The notes below the pieces were generated by a model. The model searched no databases. It was not told the DNA's origin and worked only from the letters and a program-made list of their open reading frames with translations. The position numbers and the translations under genes were made by a program. A DNA stretch of 15,231 nucleotides from Candidatus Aminicenantes bacterium UBA6072 (lineage in GTDB: Bacteria > Acidobacteriota > Aminicenantia > UBA2199), in the NCBI GenBank assembly GCA_002436105.1, contig DIXU01000013.1:1-15231 (forward strand), given 5' to 3'. Shown here piece after piece: positions 1 through 15,231 of the stretch (position 1 is the stretch's first letter; each line of letters begins with the position of its first letter).

Positions 1-673
1 GCACCGAGCCGTACTCGGCCGACAGTCCGCCGCTCTGCACCGAGATCTCGTCCATGATGTCCAGGCCGAAGGTGACGTTGGTCAATCCGGTGGCCGGGTC
101 GCCCAGGTTGACGCCGTCCAGGTTGAAGGAGTTGTCCATGGTTCCCGAGCCGGCGGAGGACGATCCGCCGTTGATTGCGTCACCGATCAGCCCCGGGGCC
201 ATGTTGACGAAGTTGGCCAGGTTGCGGGGGGCGGGCAGCGACTTCAGGAACTGGATGTCGAAGTTGGCCGCGCGCGTCTGGCGCTGCGTGTCCACCGTCG
301 GGCTCTGGCCGACCACCACGATCGCCTCCTTCAGGGATTCCTGCTGCAGGGTGGCGTTGACGGTGAAGGTCTGCGCGGCGTTGACGCGGATATCCCTGCG
401 GATGACCGGACGGAAGCTTTCCAGCTGGAAGGCCAGCTCGTAGAGGCCGGGGGGCAGGCCGACGAAACGGTAGACGCCGTTCTCATTGGACACGGCGGTC
501 ATCCTGCCGATCACCAGCGCCGGCGAAGTGATGACCACGGTCACGCCCGGGATCGACACGCCGTCATCCATGGAGACGACGCCGGTCAGGGTGCCGGTCT
601 GGCTGGACTGCCCGAACGCGGCCGTGCAGGCTGCGAGCAGAAACAGCAGGGCGAAACAGGTTTTCTTGATCAT
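1..673 (-). CDS. TonB-dependent receptor, N-terminal part (CarboxypepD_reg-like plus plug start), cut by window edge
   Basis: The first 224 codons are visible and the reading frame runs open off the low end of the window. The start ATG has a good GGAGG at 679-683, five bases upstream. Residues 1-22 form a signal peptide (MIKK, then a hydrophobic core), with a likely cleavage after AFG at 19-21. Residues about 26-110 form a carboxypeptidase-regulatory-like beta-sandwich: TGTLTGVV, IPGVTVVI, then NENGVYRFVGLPPGLYEL. From about 115 a TonB plug domain begins (EAIVVVGQSPTVDT, then NSFNLDGVN and ISVQSGGLSAEYG). Receptors of this layout (Oar-like) sit in the outer membrane and are often large; the barrel lies outside the window. 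The substrate cannot be told. Residues 13-16 (LAAC) also match a lipobox, so a lipoprotein signal is possible, though unusual for a barrel protein. The gene lies downstream of a terminator and so probably has its own promoter, which I could not identify. Confidence 0.88.
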   Translation of the reverse strand, partial: MIKKTCFALLFLLAACTAAFGQSSQTGTLTGVVSMDDGVSIPGVTVVITSPALVIGRMTAVSNENGVYRFVGLPPGLYELAFQLESFRPVIRRDIRVNAAQTFTVNATLQQESLKEAIVVVGQSPTVDTQRQTRAANFDIQFLKSLPAPRNLANFVNMAPGLIGDAINGGSSSAGSGTMDNSFNLDGVNLGDPATGLTNVTFGLDIMDEISVQSGGLSAEYGSV

Positions 674-840
674 TTGAACCTCCATATGATTTGTTTCGCC
701 AATGAGACTGCATGTTGCATGCCATTTGATTTTCCTTTGTTATCGGCCATCTCCGTTTTCATTTTTTTGGATATTCCCCGTCCCCGGCCGGATCGGCCGT
801 AAAATTCCATTTAATTGAACGGCAGGAACGATCGCTGGCA

Positions 841-876
841 GAGATAGAGAAAGATAAAGAGATAGAGCGATAGAGT
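841..876. repeat. Purine-rich low-complexity tract, loosely 6-base periodic
   Basis: The plus strand here is almost entirely A, G and T, with one C. It reads as degenerate hexamers (GAGATA, GAGAAA, GATAAA, GAGATA, GAGCGA, TAGAGT). The minus strand, which would be in the receptor leader or upstream region, is correspondingly pyrimidine-rich. It looks like slippage-type low complexity; no function is evident. Confidence 0.5.
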
Positions 877-914
877 AAGAAAGGAAATTTCAGCAATAAA
901 TCCGGAATTCGGTG

Positions 915-944
915 CTTGGAATGATGTGCTTTCCGCATTCCAAG
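915..944. repeat. Inverted repeat with a 9-bp stem
   Basis: CTTGGAATG at 915-923 is exactly complementary to CATTCCAAG at 936-944, with a 12-base loop. No T-run follows on either strand, so it is not an intrinsic terminator. It lies just past the terminator of the peptidase gene and could be a second 3' structure or a protein-binding site. Confidence 0.5.
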
Positions 945-965
945 TTCCCCGGTCTTCGGCCGGGC

Positions 966-993
966 AAAATAAAGGCGGCCCCTGCGGGCCGCC
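966..993 (-). terminator. Intrinsic terminator of the prolyl oligopeptidase gene
   Basis: On the minus strand an 8-bp perfect stem (986-993 paired with 974-981, GGCGGCCC / GGGCCGCC) with a 4-base loop is followed directly by TTTATTTT (973-966). It stands about 70 bases after the stop codon of the peptidase gene and is oriented to end that transcript. This separates the peptidase from the receptor gene. Confidence 0.85.
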
Positions 994-1020
994 CTGTACA
1001 AATCGTTTTGATTGCTTCCG

Positions 1021-1055
1021 CGTCACGCGTCACGCGTCACGCGTTACGCATCACG
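1021..1055. repeat. Tandem 7-base repeat, unit CGTCACG, five copies
   Basis: Five contiguous heptamers: CGTCACG three times exactly, then CGTTACG and CATCACG. The array lies between the stop codon of the peptidase gene (eight bases away) and its terminator, so it would be transcribed in the 3' untranslated region. It is one of three heptamer arrays flanking this gene. Confidence 0.85.
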
Positions 1056-1063
1056 ATGGATTG

Positions 1064-3187
<2,124 letters not shown>

Positions 3188-3231
3188 CACAAGCCTCCTC
3201 AATGAGCTGCAGTCATTCATGCTTGAAACGT

Positions 3232-3260
3232 ATTATACGCGAAAAGGGGGAAATGGTTAA
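3232..3260 (-). promoter_or_regulatory. Sigma70-type promoter of the prolyl oligopeptidase gene
   Basis: On the minus strand there is a perfect -10 hexamer TATAAT (3237-3232). It is preceded by exactly 17 bases and then TTAACC (3260-3255), which matches four of six bases of the -35 consensus. The expected start of transcription is near 3225, giving a leader of roughly 38 bases that contains the GAGGAGG ribosome site at 3194-3200. The GTTCCAN array begins six bases upstream of the -35 box. Confidence 0.75.
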
Positions 3261-3266
3261 TCGGCG

Positions 3267-3329
3267 GTTCCAGGTTCCAGGTTCCACGTTCCAGGTTCCA
3301 GGTTCCATGTCCCATGTTCCATGTTCCAT
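3267..3329. repeat. Tandem 7-base repeat, unit GTTCCAN, nine copies
   Basis: Nine contiguous heptamers without a gap. The first six bases are GTTCCA in eight units and GTCCCA in one. The seventh base runs G, G, C, G, G, T, T, T, T, which suggests two expansion blocks (GTTCCAG-type and GTTCCAT-type). The array lies directly upstream of the peptidase promoter. Confidence 0.92.
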
Positions 3330-3399
3330 GTTGGGAAGTGATGCATGGGTGCTTCCCGAGTTCTTGGCAGTTTCTAAAGGCTGAAACAATGGACTCGGC

Positions 3400-3476
3400 G
3401 TAAGGTTCAGGGCTTAAGGCGCAAGGTAGAATTACTCTCTTCCCATAAACCTTAAGCCTTCCGCCTTAAACCGATT
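3400..3476. repeat. Degenerate heptamer repeats arranged as an imperfect inverted repeat
   Basis: On the plus strand, 3400-3427 reads as four heptamers fitting NYARGGY (GTAAGGT, TCAGGGC, TTAAGGC, GCAAGGT). After a 21-base spacer, 3449-3476 reads as the reverse-complement type (ACCTTAA, GCCTTCC, GCCTTAA, ACCGATT). The arms 3404-3427 and 3449-3472 pair at 18 of 24 positions, so a long imperfect hairpin could form in the transcript past rpoC. No T-run follows it on the minus strand. Confidence 0.7.
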
Positions 3477-3551
3477 TCATATCATGGCAGTCATCGTCCA
3501 CCGTAAACCGATTCCCTTAGCTGCAGCGCACAATGACACGAATGGGTCGTT

Positions 3552-7697
<4,146 letters not shown>

Positions 7698-7702
7698 CCT
7701 CG

Positions 7703-7706
7703 CTCC

Positions 7707-7708
<2 letters not shown>
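7703..7708 (-). promoter_or_regulatory. Ribosome binding site of rpoC, overlapping the rpoB stop codon
   Basis: AAGGAG on the minus strand shares its first two bases with the rpoB stop codon TAA (7709-7707), and the rpoC ATG follows after five bases. A ribosome finishing rpoB sits on the rpoC initiation site, which favours coupled, equal synthesis of beta and beta'. Confidence 0.85.
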
Positions 7709-12065
<4,357 letters not shown>

Positions 12066-12116
12066 ACCTGTCCCTTACTTATTTAATTTTTCAAAAGACA
12101 GCGGAAAAGCCATCGA
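12066..12116 (-). other. rplL-rpoB spacer, the only gap over 15 nt in the operon
   Basis: Fifty-one bases, AT-rich compared with the surroundings, ending in the AAGGGA ribosome site of rpoB. In E. coli the same position holds an attenuator and an RNase III processing site. Here I see no strong hairpin (only a weak 5-bp TTTTC/GAAAA pairing) and no convincing -35/-10 pair. It is the most likely place for a processing site or internal promoter separating stalk-protein from polymerase expression, but that is inference. Confidence 0.4.
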
Positions 12117-12506
12117 CTACTTGATCTCGATTTCGGCTCCTACCTCGGCGAACTTCTTCTTGATGGTCTCGGCTTCTTCCTTGGAGACGCCCTTCTTGAC
12201 GGAAGCCGGGGCCTTGTCCACGACATCCTTGGCCTCCTTCAGGCCCAGGTCGGTGACTTCACGCACGACCTTGATGACATTGATCTTCTTGTCGCCCACG
12301 TTCTTGAGCACGACCTCGAAGTCCGTCTTTTCCTCCGCCTGGGCGGCTTCGGCGGCCGCGGCAGGGGCGGCGCCACCGGCGGCGACGGCGGCCATTTCCG
12401 CCTTGATTCCGTAGCGGTTTTCAAACTCTTTGATATAATCGGCCAGTTCCAGGACCGTCAGATTATCCAAATGCTTGAAAAATTCTTCCTTCTTGATCTC
12501 GGCCAT
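12117..12506 (-). CDS. rplL: Ribosomal protein bL12 (L7/L12)
   Basis: Flexible stalk protein of the 50S subunit that recruits and stimulates the GTPase factors; 129 residues, slightly longer than the usual 120-125. The N-terminal dimerisation and L10-binding part is about 1-37, followed by an Ala/Glu/Gly hinge (about 38-58). The C-terminal factor-binding domain is 59-129, with the conserved KTDFEVVLK, KINVIKVVRE, GLKEAKDVVDKAP and the terminal GAEIEIK. The ATG overlaps the rplJ stop as TAATG, and a strong AAGGAGG sits nine bases upstream inside rplJ. Confidence 0.98.
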   Translation of the reverse strand: MAEIKKEEFFKHLDNLTVLELADYIKEFENRYGIKAEMAAVAAGGAAPAAAAEAAQAEEKTDFEVVLKNVGDKKINVIKVVREVTDLGLKEAKDVVDKAPASVKKGVSKEEAETIKKKFAEVGAEIEIK

Positions 12507-13048
12507 TATAGTTGCCCTCCTTCTTTGGCTTTTTTATCTTGCAGATTTTTCATTAGCACGAGCGTATGGGTCAGCGGCGACGACAGCGCCGAACCGAAGC
12601 GGCGCAGCGGCATGATGATGGAAAAGACCAGCTGGGCCAGGAGCTGTTCCTTGCCGGGCAGCTTGGCCACTTCCAGGACTTGCTGGTCGCTGACCAGCTT
12701 CTTCTCGATGAAACCCGAGATGATCTTGATCTTCTTGCTCTCCCTGGCGAAATCCACCAGGACCTTGGCCGTTTCCACGAACTTCTCGTCGCTGTAGGCC
12801 ATGGCCAGCGGTCCCTTGAACAGCTCGCGGCCGATGGCCGCCTGCTGCTTCTCGAAGTACTTGATGGCCAGGCGGTTCTTGACCACCTTGACATTGGCCC
12901 CCAGGGCCTTGATGCGGTTGCGCAGGTTCCCCATCTCGGAGACCTTCAGCCCGCGGTAATCGAAGAGGTAGACCCCGTTGCAGTTGAAGATGTCGGAAAG
13001 GGAGTCCACCGTCTTTTTCTTGTTCTCGAGTATCTTGGCGCTTCCCAT
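12506..13048 (-). CDS. rplJ: Ribosomal protein uL10
   Basis: Base of the ribosomal stalk: binds 23S rRNA near L11 and carries the L12 dimers. 180 residues, usual size. Recognisable are the N-terminal KKTVDSLSDIF, FDYRGLKVSEMGNLRNRI (29-46), KVVKNRLA (54-61) and GPLAMAYSD (79-87). The C-terminal helical tail for L12 binding follows. The ATG has AGGAG six bases upstream (13055-13059). Only 15 bases separate it from rplA, so the L10 leader RNA commonly found here is not present in the spacer. Confidence 0.98.
   Translation of the reverse strand: MGSAKILENKKKTVDSLSDIFNCNGVYLFDYRGLKVSEMGNLRNRIKALGANVKVVKNRLAIKYFEKQQAAIGRELFKGPLAMAYSDEKFVETAKVLVDFARESKKIKIISGFIEKKLVSDQQVLEVAKLPGKEQLLAQLVFSIIMPLRRFGSALSSPLTHTLVLMKNLQDKKAKEGGQL
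12516..12522 (-). promoter_or_regulatory. Strong ribosome binding site of rplL inside rplJ
   Basis: AAGGAGG nine bases before the rplL ATG, read within the last codons of rplJ (encoding Glu-Gly-Gly). It is the strongest Shine-Dalgarno match in the ribosomal-protein part of the operon. This fits the need for about four or more copies of L12 per L10, since a stop-start overlap by itself would tend towards equal synthesis. Confidence 0.75.
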
Positions 13049-13063
13049 GATGATCTCCTGTGC

Positions 13064-13759
13064 CTAGCTTTCCAATTCCGAAATGTCGAGCTTGATCGAG
13101 GGGCTCATGGTCGAAGAGAGGTAAACGCTCTTGACGTACTTGCCCTTGAGGGTCGCCGGCCGCGCCTTGAGGATGGCCCCGAGCAGCGCCTTGGCGTTCT
13201 CGGCGATCTGCTCCGCGGCGAACGAGGTCTTGGCCACCGAGGAATGGATGATGCCGGCCTTGTCGACGCGGAACTCCACGCGGCCTTTCTTGATCTCGGC
13301 CACCGTGTCCTTGACGTTGAAGGTCACCGTGCCGGCCTTGGGGCTGGGCATCAGGCCCTTGGTGCCCAGCGCCTTGCCCAGGCGGCCGACGCTCTTCATC
13401 ATGTCGGGCGTGGCGATGACCACGTCGTATTCGAACCAATTCTCCTTCTGGATCTTCTCGACGATCTCCTCGCCGCCCACGTGGTCGGCGCCGGCCTCCA
13501 TGGCTTCCTTCTGTTTCTCGCCGGCGGCGATGACCAGCACGCGCTTCACCTTGCCGGTTCCGAAAGGCAATACCACGGTGCCGCGCACCATCTGCTCGGG
13601 GTACTTGGGGTCAACCGCCAGGCGCACCGAGATGTCCACCGACTCGTCGAACTTGGAGGTCTTGACCTCCTTGAGAAGGGCTGCCGCCTCGGCGACGGCG
13701 TAGGCGCGCTCCTGGATCTTCTCCTTGGCCTTGACGTATGCTTTTCCTCGCTTGGACAT
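13064..13759 (-). CDS. rplA: Ribosomal protein uL1
   Basis: Forms the mobile L1 stalk next to the E site and helps release deacylated tRNA; in many bacteria it also represses its own operon. 231 residues, usual length. Conserved parts are ESVDISVRLAVDPK (39-52), VRGTVVLPFGTGK (58-70), ATPDMMKSVGRLGKALGTKGLMP and NPK-like SPKAGTV in the second domain, then the SSTMSPSIKLD tail. The ATG overlaps the rplK stop (TAATG), with GGAG eight bases upstream inside rplK. No upstream spacer is available for an L1-binding leader. Confidence 0.98.
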   Translation of the reverse strand: MSKRGKAYVKAKEKIQERAYAVAEAAALLKEVKTSKFDESVDISVRLAVDPKYPEQMVRGTVVLPFGTGKVKRVLVIAAGEKQKEAMEAGADHVGGEEIVEKIQKENWFEYDVVIATPDMMKSVGRLGKALGTKGLMPSPKAGTVTFNVKDTVAEIKKGRVEFRVDKAGIIHSSVAKTSFAAEQIAENAKALLGAILKARPATLKGKYVKSVYLSSTMSPSIKLDISELES

Positions 13760-14196
13760 TATTTGATCTCCAGGCCCATGCTGCGGGCCGAGCCTTCGAT
13801 GATGCGGATGGCCTGCTGCAGGTCCTTGGTGTTGAGGTCCTCCATCTTGGCCTTGGCGATATCCTCCACCTGCTTGTGCGTCAGCTTGCCCACCTTGTTC
13901 TTGTTGGGCTCGCCCGACCCTTTCATGATGCCGGCGGCCTTCTTGAGGAAATAGGCGGCGGGCGGGGTCTTCAGCTTCAGGGTGAAGGTCTTGTCGGCGT
14001 GGACCATGATGTCCACGGGGATGATCATGTCATCTTCCAGCTTGGCGGTCAGCTTGTTGAACTGGTTGACGAACTCCATGATGTTCAGCCCGTGCTGGCT
14101 CAGGGCCGGGCCGACCGGGGGGGCGGGTGTGGCTTTGCCGGCGGGGAGCTGCAGCCGGAAGGTCTTGATGACCGCCTTGATCTTTGGACTTGCCAT
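13759..14196 (-). CDS. rplK: Ribosomal protein uL11
   Basis: Binds the GTPase-associated region of 23S rRNA at the stalk base and is needed for the RelA response and for thiopeptide sensitivity in known bacteria. 145 residues. The N-terminal domain carries the hallmark LPAGKATPAPPVGPALSQHG (17-36) and NIMEFVNQFN. The C-terminal RNA-binding domain has TPPAAYFLKKAAG and ends in the usual IIEGSARSMGLEI. The ribosome site AGGAG overlaps the nusG stop codon. The last A of its own stop is the first base of the rplA ATG. Confidence 0.98.
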   Translation of the reverse strand: MASPKIKAVIKTFRLQLPAGKATPAPPVGPALSQHGLNIMEFVNQFNKLTAKLEDDMIIPVDIMVHADKTFTLKLKTPPAAYFLKKAAGIMKGSGEPNKNKVGKLTHKQVEDIAKAKMEDLNTKDLQQAIRIIEGSARSMGLEIK

Positions 14197-14204
14197 GCGT
14201 ATTT

Positions 14205-14209
14205 CTCCT
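14205..14209 (-). promoter_or_regulatory. Ribosome binding site of rplK, overlapping the nusG stop codon
   Basis: AGGAG begins inside the nusG stop TAG (14210-14208) and lies eight bases before the rplK ATG. The nusG-rplK spacer is only 11 bases, so the promoter and L1-binding leader that precede rplK in E. coli are absent from this spacer. Confidence 0.8.
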
Positions 14210-14732
14210 ATATTTTCTCAACCTGCAGGTAATTCAGGTCGACCGGGGTGGCGCGGCCGAAAATGGTCACGGTCACCTTGAGCTGGCTCTTCTCCTCGTT
14301 GACCGCGTCGACCACGCCGTTGAAGTTGATGAAGGGGCCGTCGATGATCTTCACCCCCTCGCCGACGTCGAAATGGTACTTGGGCTTGGGCGTTTCCTGG
14401 GTGGTTTCGATGTGCTTCAGGATGGTGGCCACTTCCTTGGCCGACAGGGGCTTGGGCTTCTTGCCGGCGCCGACGAAACCGGTCACCTTGGGCGTATTGC
14501 GCACGAAGTACCAGTTCTTGTCGTTCATCTCCATGTTCACCAGGATGTAGCCGGGGAAGGAGCGCTTCTCGCTGACGACCTTCTTGCCGTCGCGGATCTC
14601 GATGACGTTCTCCTTGGGGATGACGATCTCCTCGATCTGGCCCTGCATCGAGTACTTGTTGATCTTCTCGTTCAGAGCCTTGACCACGAATTCCTCGGCC
14701 CCGGAAAAAACATGGATGATGTACCAGTCCAT
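14208..14732 (-). CDS. nusG: Transcription termination/antitermination factor NusG
   Basis: Elongation factor that clamps RNA polymerase and links it to Rho or the ribosome; 174 residues, standard size. The N-terminal NGN domain covers about 1-100 (WYIIHVFSGAEEFV, SFPGYILVNMEM, VTGFVGAGKKPKPLS). The C-terminal KOW domain covers about 120-174 (GEGVKIIDGPFINFNGVV, FGRATPVDLNYLQVEKI). It starts 15 bases after the secE stop, with only a weak GGGA-type ribosome site, so coupling to secE translation is likely. The secE-nusG order is the usual bacterial one. Confidence 0.98.
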   Translation of the reverse strand: MDWYIIHVFSGAEEFVVKALNEKINKYSMQGQIEEIVIPKENVIEIRDGKKVVSEKRSFPGYILVNMEMNDKNWYFVRNTPKVTGFVGAGKKPKPLSAKEVATILKHIETTQETPKPKYHFDVGEGVKIIDGPFINFNGVVDAVNEEKSQLKVTVTIFGRATPVDLNYLQVEKI

Positions 14733-14747
14733 TCGCTTCGTTTCCCG

Positions 14748-14969
14748 TCAGCGGAAAAATCCGCCGATGTGCTGGAAGATGCGGGTGAAGACAACGTCGA
14801 CGCCGAAGAGATAGACGCCGAAGAACAGCGAGATGATGACGACGGCGATGGTGGTCTTGGTCAGGTCGTTCTTGCTGGGCCAGGTGACCTTTTTCATCTC
14901 GCCGCGCACGTCGCGCAGGTAAGCGCCCATGCGCTTGAATATATTCTTTTCCTTTTCCATGTTGTCCAT
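14748..14969 (-). CDS. secE: Preprotein translocase subunit SecE
   Basis: Essential small subunit of the SecYEG translocon in the inner membrane; 73 residues with a single membrane segment at about 39-62. The family signature VTWPSKNDL is at 28-36, preceded by a charged amphipathic stretch (AYLRDVRGEMKK). The assigned ATG is one base from the 3' end of tRNA-Trp, and no Shine-Dalgarno lies before it or before the in-frame ATG at codon 4. A further ATG at codon 14 (14930) would still leave all conserved parts. The true start is therefore uncertain; the gene itself is certain. Confidence 0.95.
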   Translation of the reverse strand: MDNMEKEKNIFKRMGAYLRDVRGEMKKVTWPSKNDLTKTTIAVVIISLFFGVYLFGVDVVFTRIFQHIGGFFR

Positions 14970-14970
14970 G

Positions 14971-15042
14971 CAGGTCAGAAGGGACTCGAACCCCCAACCC
15001 CCGGTTTTGGAGACCGGTGCTCTACCATTGAGCTACTGACCT
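14971..15042 (-). tRNA. tRNA-Trp (anticodon CCA)
   Basis: A 72-nt cloverleaf. The 7-bp acceptor stem is perfect (AGGTCAG with CTGACCT) and the D stem is GCTC/GAGC. The anticodon stem is CCGGT/ACCGG with loop CTCCAAA giving anticodon CCA, followed by a 5-base variable loop. The T arm has loop TTCGAGT and two G-U pairs, and the discriminator is G. It closely resembles E. coli tRNA-Trp. The 3' CCA is not encoded; the base after the discriminator is C, then the secE ATG. The first two bases are the last two of the rpmG stop codon. A tRNA-Trp between rpmG and secE is a known arrangement in several phyla. Confidence 0.97.
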
Positions 15043-15205
15043 ATTTAACCTCCTTGTGCAGGGTATGCTTGCGGCAGCGCGGGCAGTATTTTTTGAAATT
15101 CAGCTTCTCGGCCGTGTTCTGCTTGTTCTTCATGGTCGAATAGTTCTTTTCGGAGCAGTCGGGGCATTTGAGCCCGAAGATGATCCTCTTGTCGCTCTTG
15201 GCCAT
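15041..15205 (-). CDS. rpmG: Ribosomal protein bL33
   Basis: Small protein of the 50S subunit near the E site; 54 residues. It is the zinc-binding (C+) type, with CPDC at 14-17 and CPRC at 41-44. The conserved core NYSTMKNKQNTAEKL and NFKKYCPRCRKHT is intact. The start is three bases after the tuf stop codon, without a strong ribosome site, so coupling to tuf is likely. The stop codon TAG shares its A and G with the first two bases of tRNA-Trp. Gene order tuf-rpmG-trnW-secE-nusG supports the call. Confidence 0.96.
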   Translation of the reverse strand: MAKSDKRIIFGLKCPDCSEKNYSTMKNKQNTAEKLNFKKYCPRCRKHTLHKEVK

Positions 15206-15208
15206 GGC

Positions 15209-15231
15209 TTACTCGATGATATCGGTAACGC
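15209..15231 (-). CDS. tuf: Elongation factor Tu, last codons only, cut by window edge
   Basis: Only the final seven codons and two bases before them are in the window. They read Val-Thr-Asp-Ile-Ile-Glu and stop, which matches the usual EF-Tu C-terminus (VT-x-IIE). The call rests on that short match plus the position directly before rpmG and tRNA-Trp, where tuf is commonly found. Confidence 0.75.

Larger units (their letters stand above)
674..1063. other. Noncoding stretch between the peptidase gene and the TonB receptor gene
   Basis: No credible gene is seen on either strand. Read in the direction of transcription it holds, after the peptidase stop codon, a 7-base tandem array (1021-1055), an intrinsic terminator (966-993), a 9-bp-stem inverted repeat (915-944) and a purine-rich hexamer-like tract (841-876). 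Next come CGGCCG repeats around 785-799 and a short palindrome, GCATG-TTG-CATGC, at 710-722. That palindrome sits about 40 bases before the receptor start and could be an operator, but nothing proves it. I found no convincing -35/-10 pair for the receptor. Confidence 0.7.
3188..3551. other. Noncoding stretch between rpoC and the peptidase gene
   Basis: No credible gene is seen. In the direction of transcription it holds the rpoC 3' region with a direct repeat TAAACCGATT at 3504-3513 and 3467-3476, a heptamer-built inverted repeat (3400-3476), a GTTCCAN heptamer array (3267-3329), the peptidase promoter (3232-3260) and a leader of about 40 bases. I found no intrinsic terminator for rpoC. A 60-codon open frame on the plus strand from 3202 is largely a translation of the repeats and is not a gene. 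Confidence 0.75.

Noticed and set aside
759..1026. Two short minus-strand open frames between the peptidase and the receptor
   Set aside because: They run across the terminator and the low-complexity tract, have no ribosome site and resemble no known protein.
3188..3220. Upstream ATG at 3220 as the peptidase start (11 extra residues)
   Set aside because: It has no ribosome site, would place charged residues ahead of the signal peptide, and would lie almost at the predicted transcription start.
3202..3384. A 60-codon plus-strand frame that reads as repeated FQVPGS-like peptides
   Set aside because: The repeated peptide is just the 7-base DNA array read through three frames; it has no ribosome site and overlaps the peptidase leader.
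3400..3476. Possible CRISPR-like repeats or an intrinsic terminator of rpoC
   Set aside because: Units of seven bases without spacers are not CRISPR. The hairpin is imperfect and has no T-run on the minus strand, so it was kept only as a repeat.
12066..12116. Internal promoter or attenuator between rplL and rpoB
   Set aside because: The spacer is AT-rich, but I could not find a matched -35/-10 pair or a strong hairpin, so no such site is annotated.

Overview
The window carries the end of a translation cluster and a complete ribosomal-protein/RNA-polymerase operon from a GC-rich bacterium. It is followed by two genes of protein and solute handling. Every supported gene is on the minus strand, so transcription runs from the high coordinates down to the low ones. 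In that order the genes are: tuf (last codons only), rpmG, tRNA-Trp, secE, nusG, rplK, rplA, rplJ, rplL, rpoB, rpoC, then a secreted prolyl oligopeptidase, then the first 224 codons of a TonB-dependent receptor.

Organism: exported proteins, an outer-membrane TonB-dependent receptor with an N-terminal carboxypeptidase-regulatory-like domain, and a large insertion in the beta' trigger loop all point to a diderm (Gram-negative type) bacterium. The receptor type, the secreted S9A peptidase and a cysteine-rich insert in RpoB together make me think of Acidobacteriota or Candidatus Aminicenantes. That placement is inference from memory of gene families, not a computed result.

Region 3552-15231 (tuf end to rpoC) is extremely compact. 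Gaps are 3 to 15 nt, except for 51 nt between rplL and rpoB. Two gene pairs overlap as TAATG (rplK/rplA and rplJ/rplL), and Shine-Dalgarno sequences are embedded in the preceding stop codons (nusG/rplK, rpoB/rpoC). The tRNA-Trp is wedged so tightly that its first two bases are the last two bases of the rpmG stop codon, and its 3' end is one base from the secE ATG. There is no intergenic room for the usual L1 and L10 autoregulatory leaders. The products are translation factors and ribosomal stalk proteins (L33, L11, L1, L10, L12), the translocon subunit SecE, the elongation factor NusG, and the beta and beta' subunits of RNA polymerase.

Region 674-3551 holds the prolyl oligopeptidase as its own transcription unit, with a convincing sigma70-type promoter and an intrinsic terminator. 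The two noncoding stretches flanking it (3188-3551 and 674-1063) contain several short tandem arrays. Three have a strict 7-base period but unrelated unit sequences: GTTCCAN x9, degenerate NYARGGY repeats arranged as an inverted repeat, and CGTCACG x5. These arrays, the RpoB cysteine-rich insert and the rpmG/tRNA/secE overlap are the parts most worth a second look. I did not see a new defence system, CRISPR array, insertion sequence or prophage.
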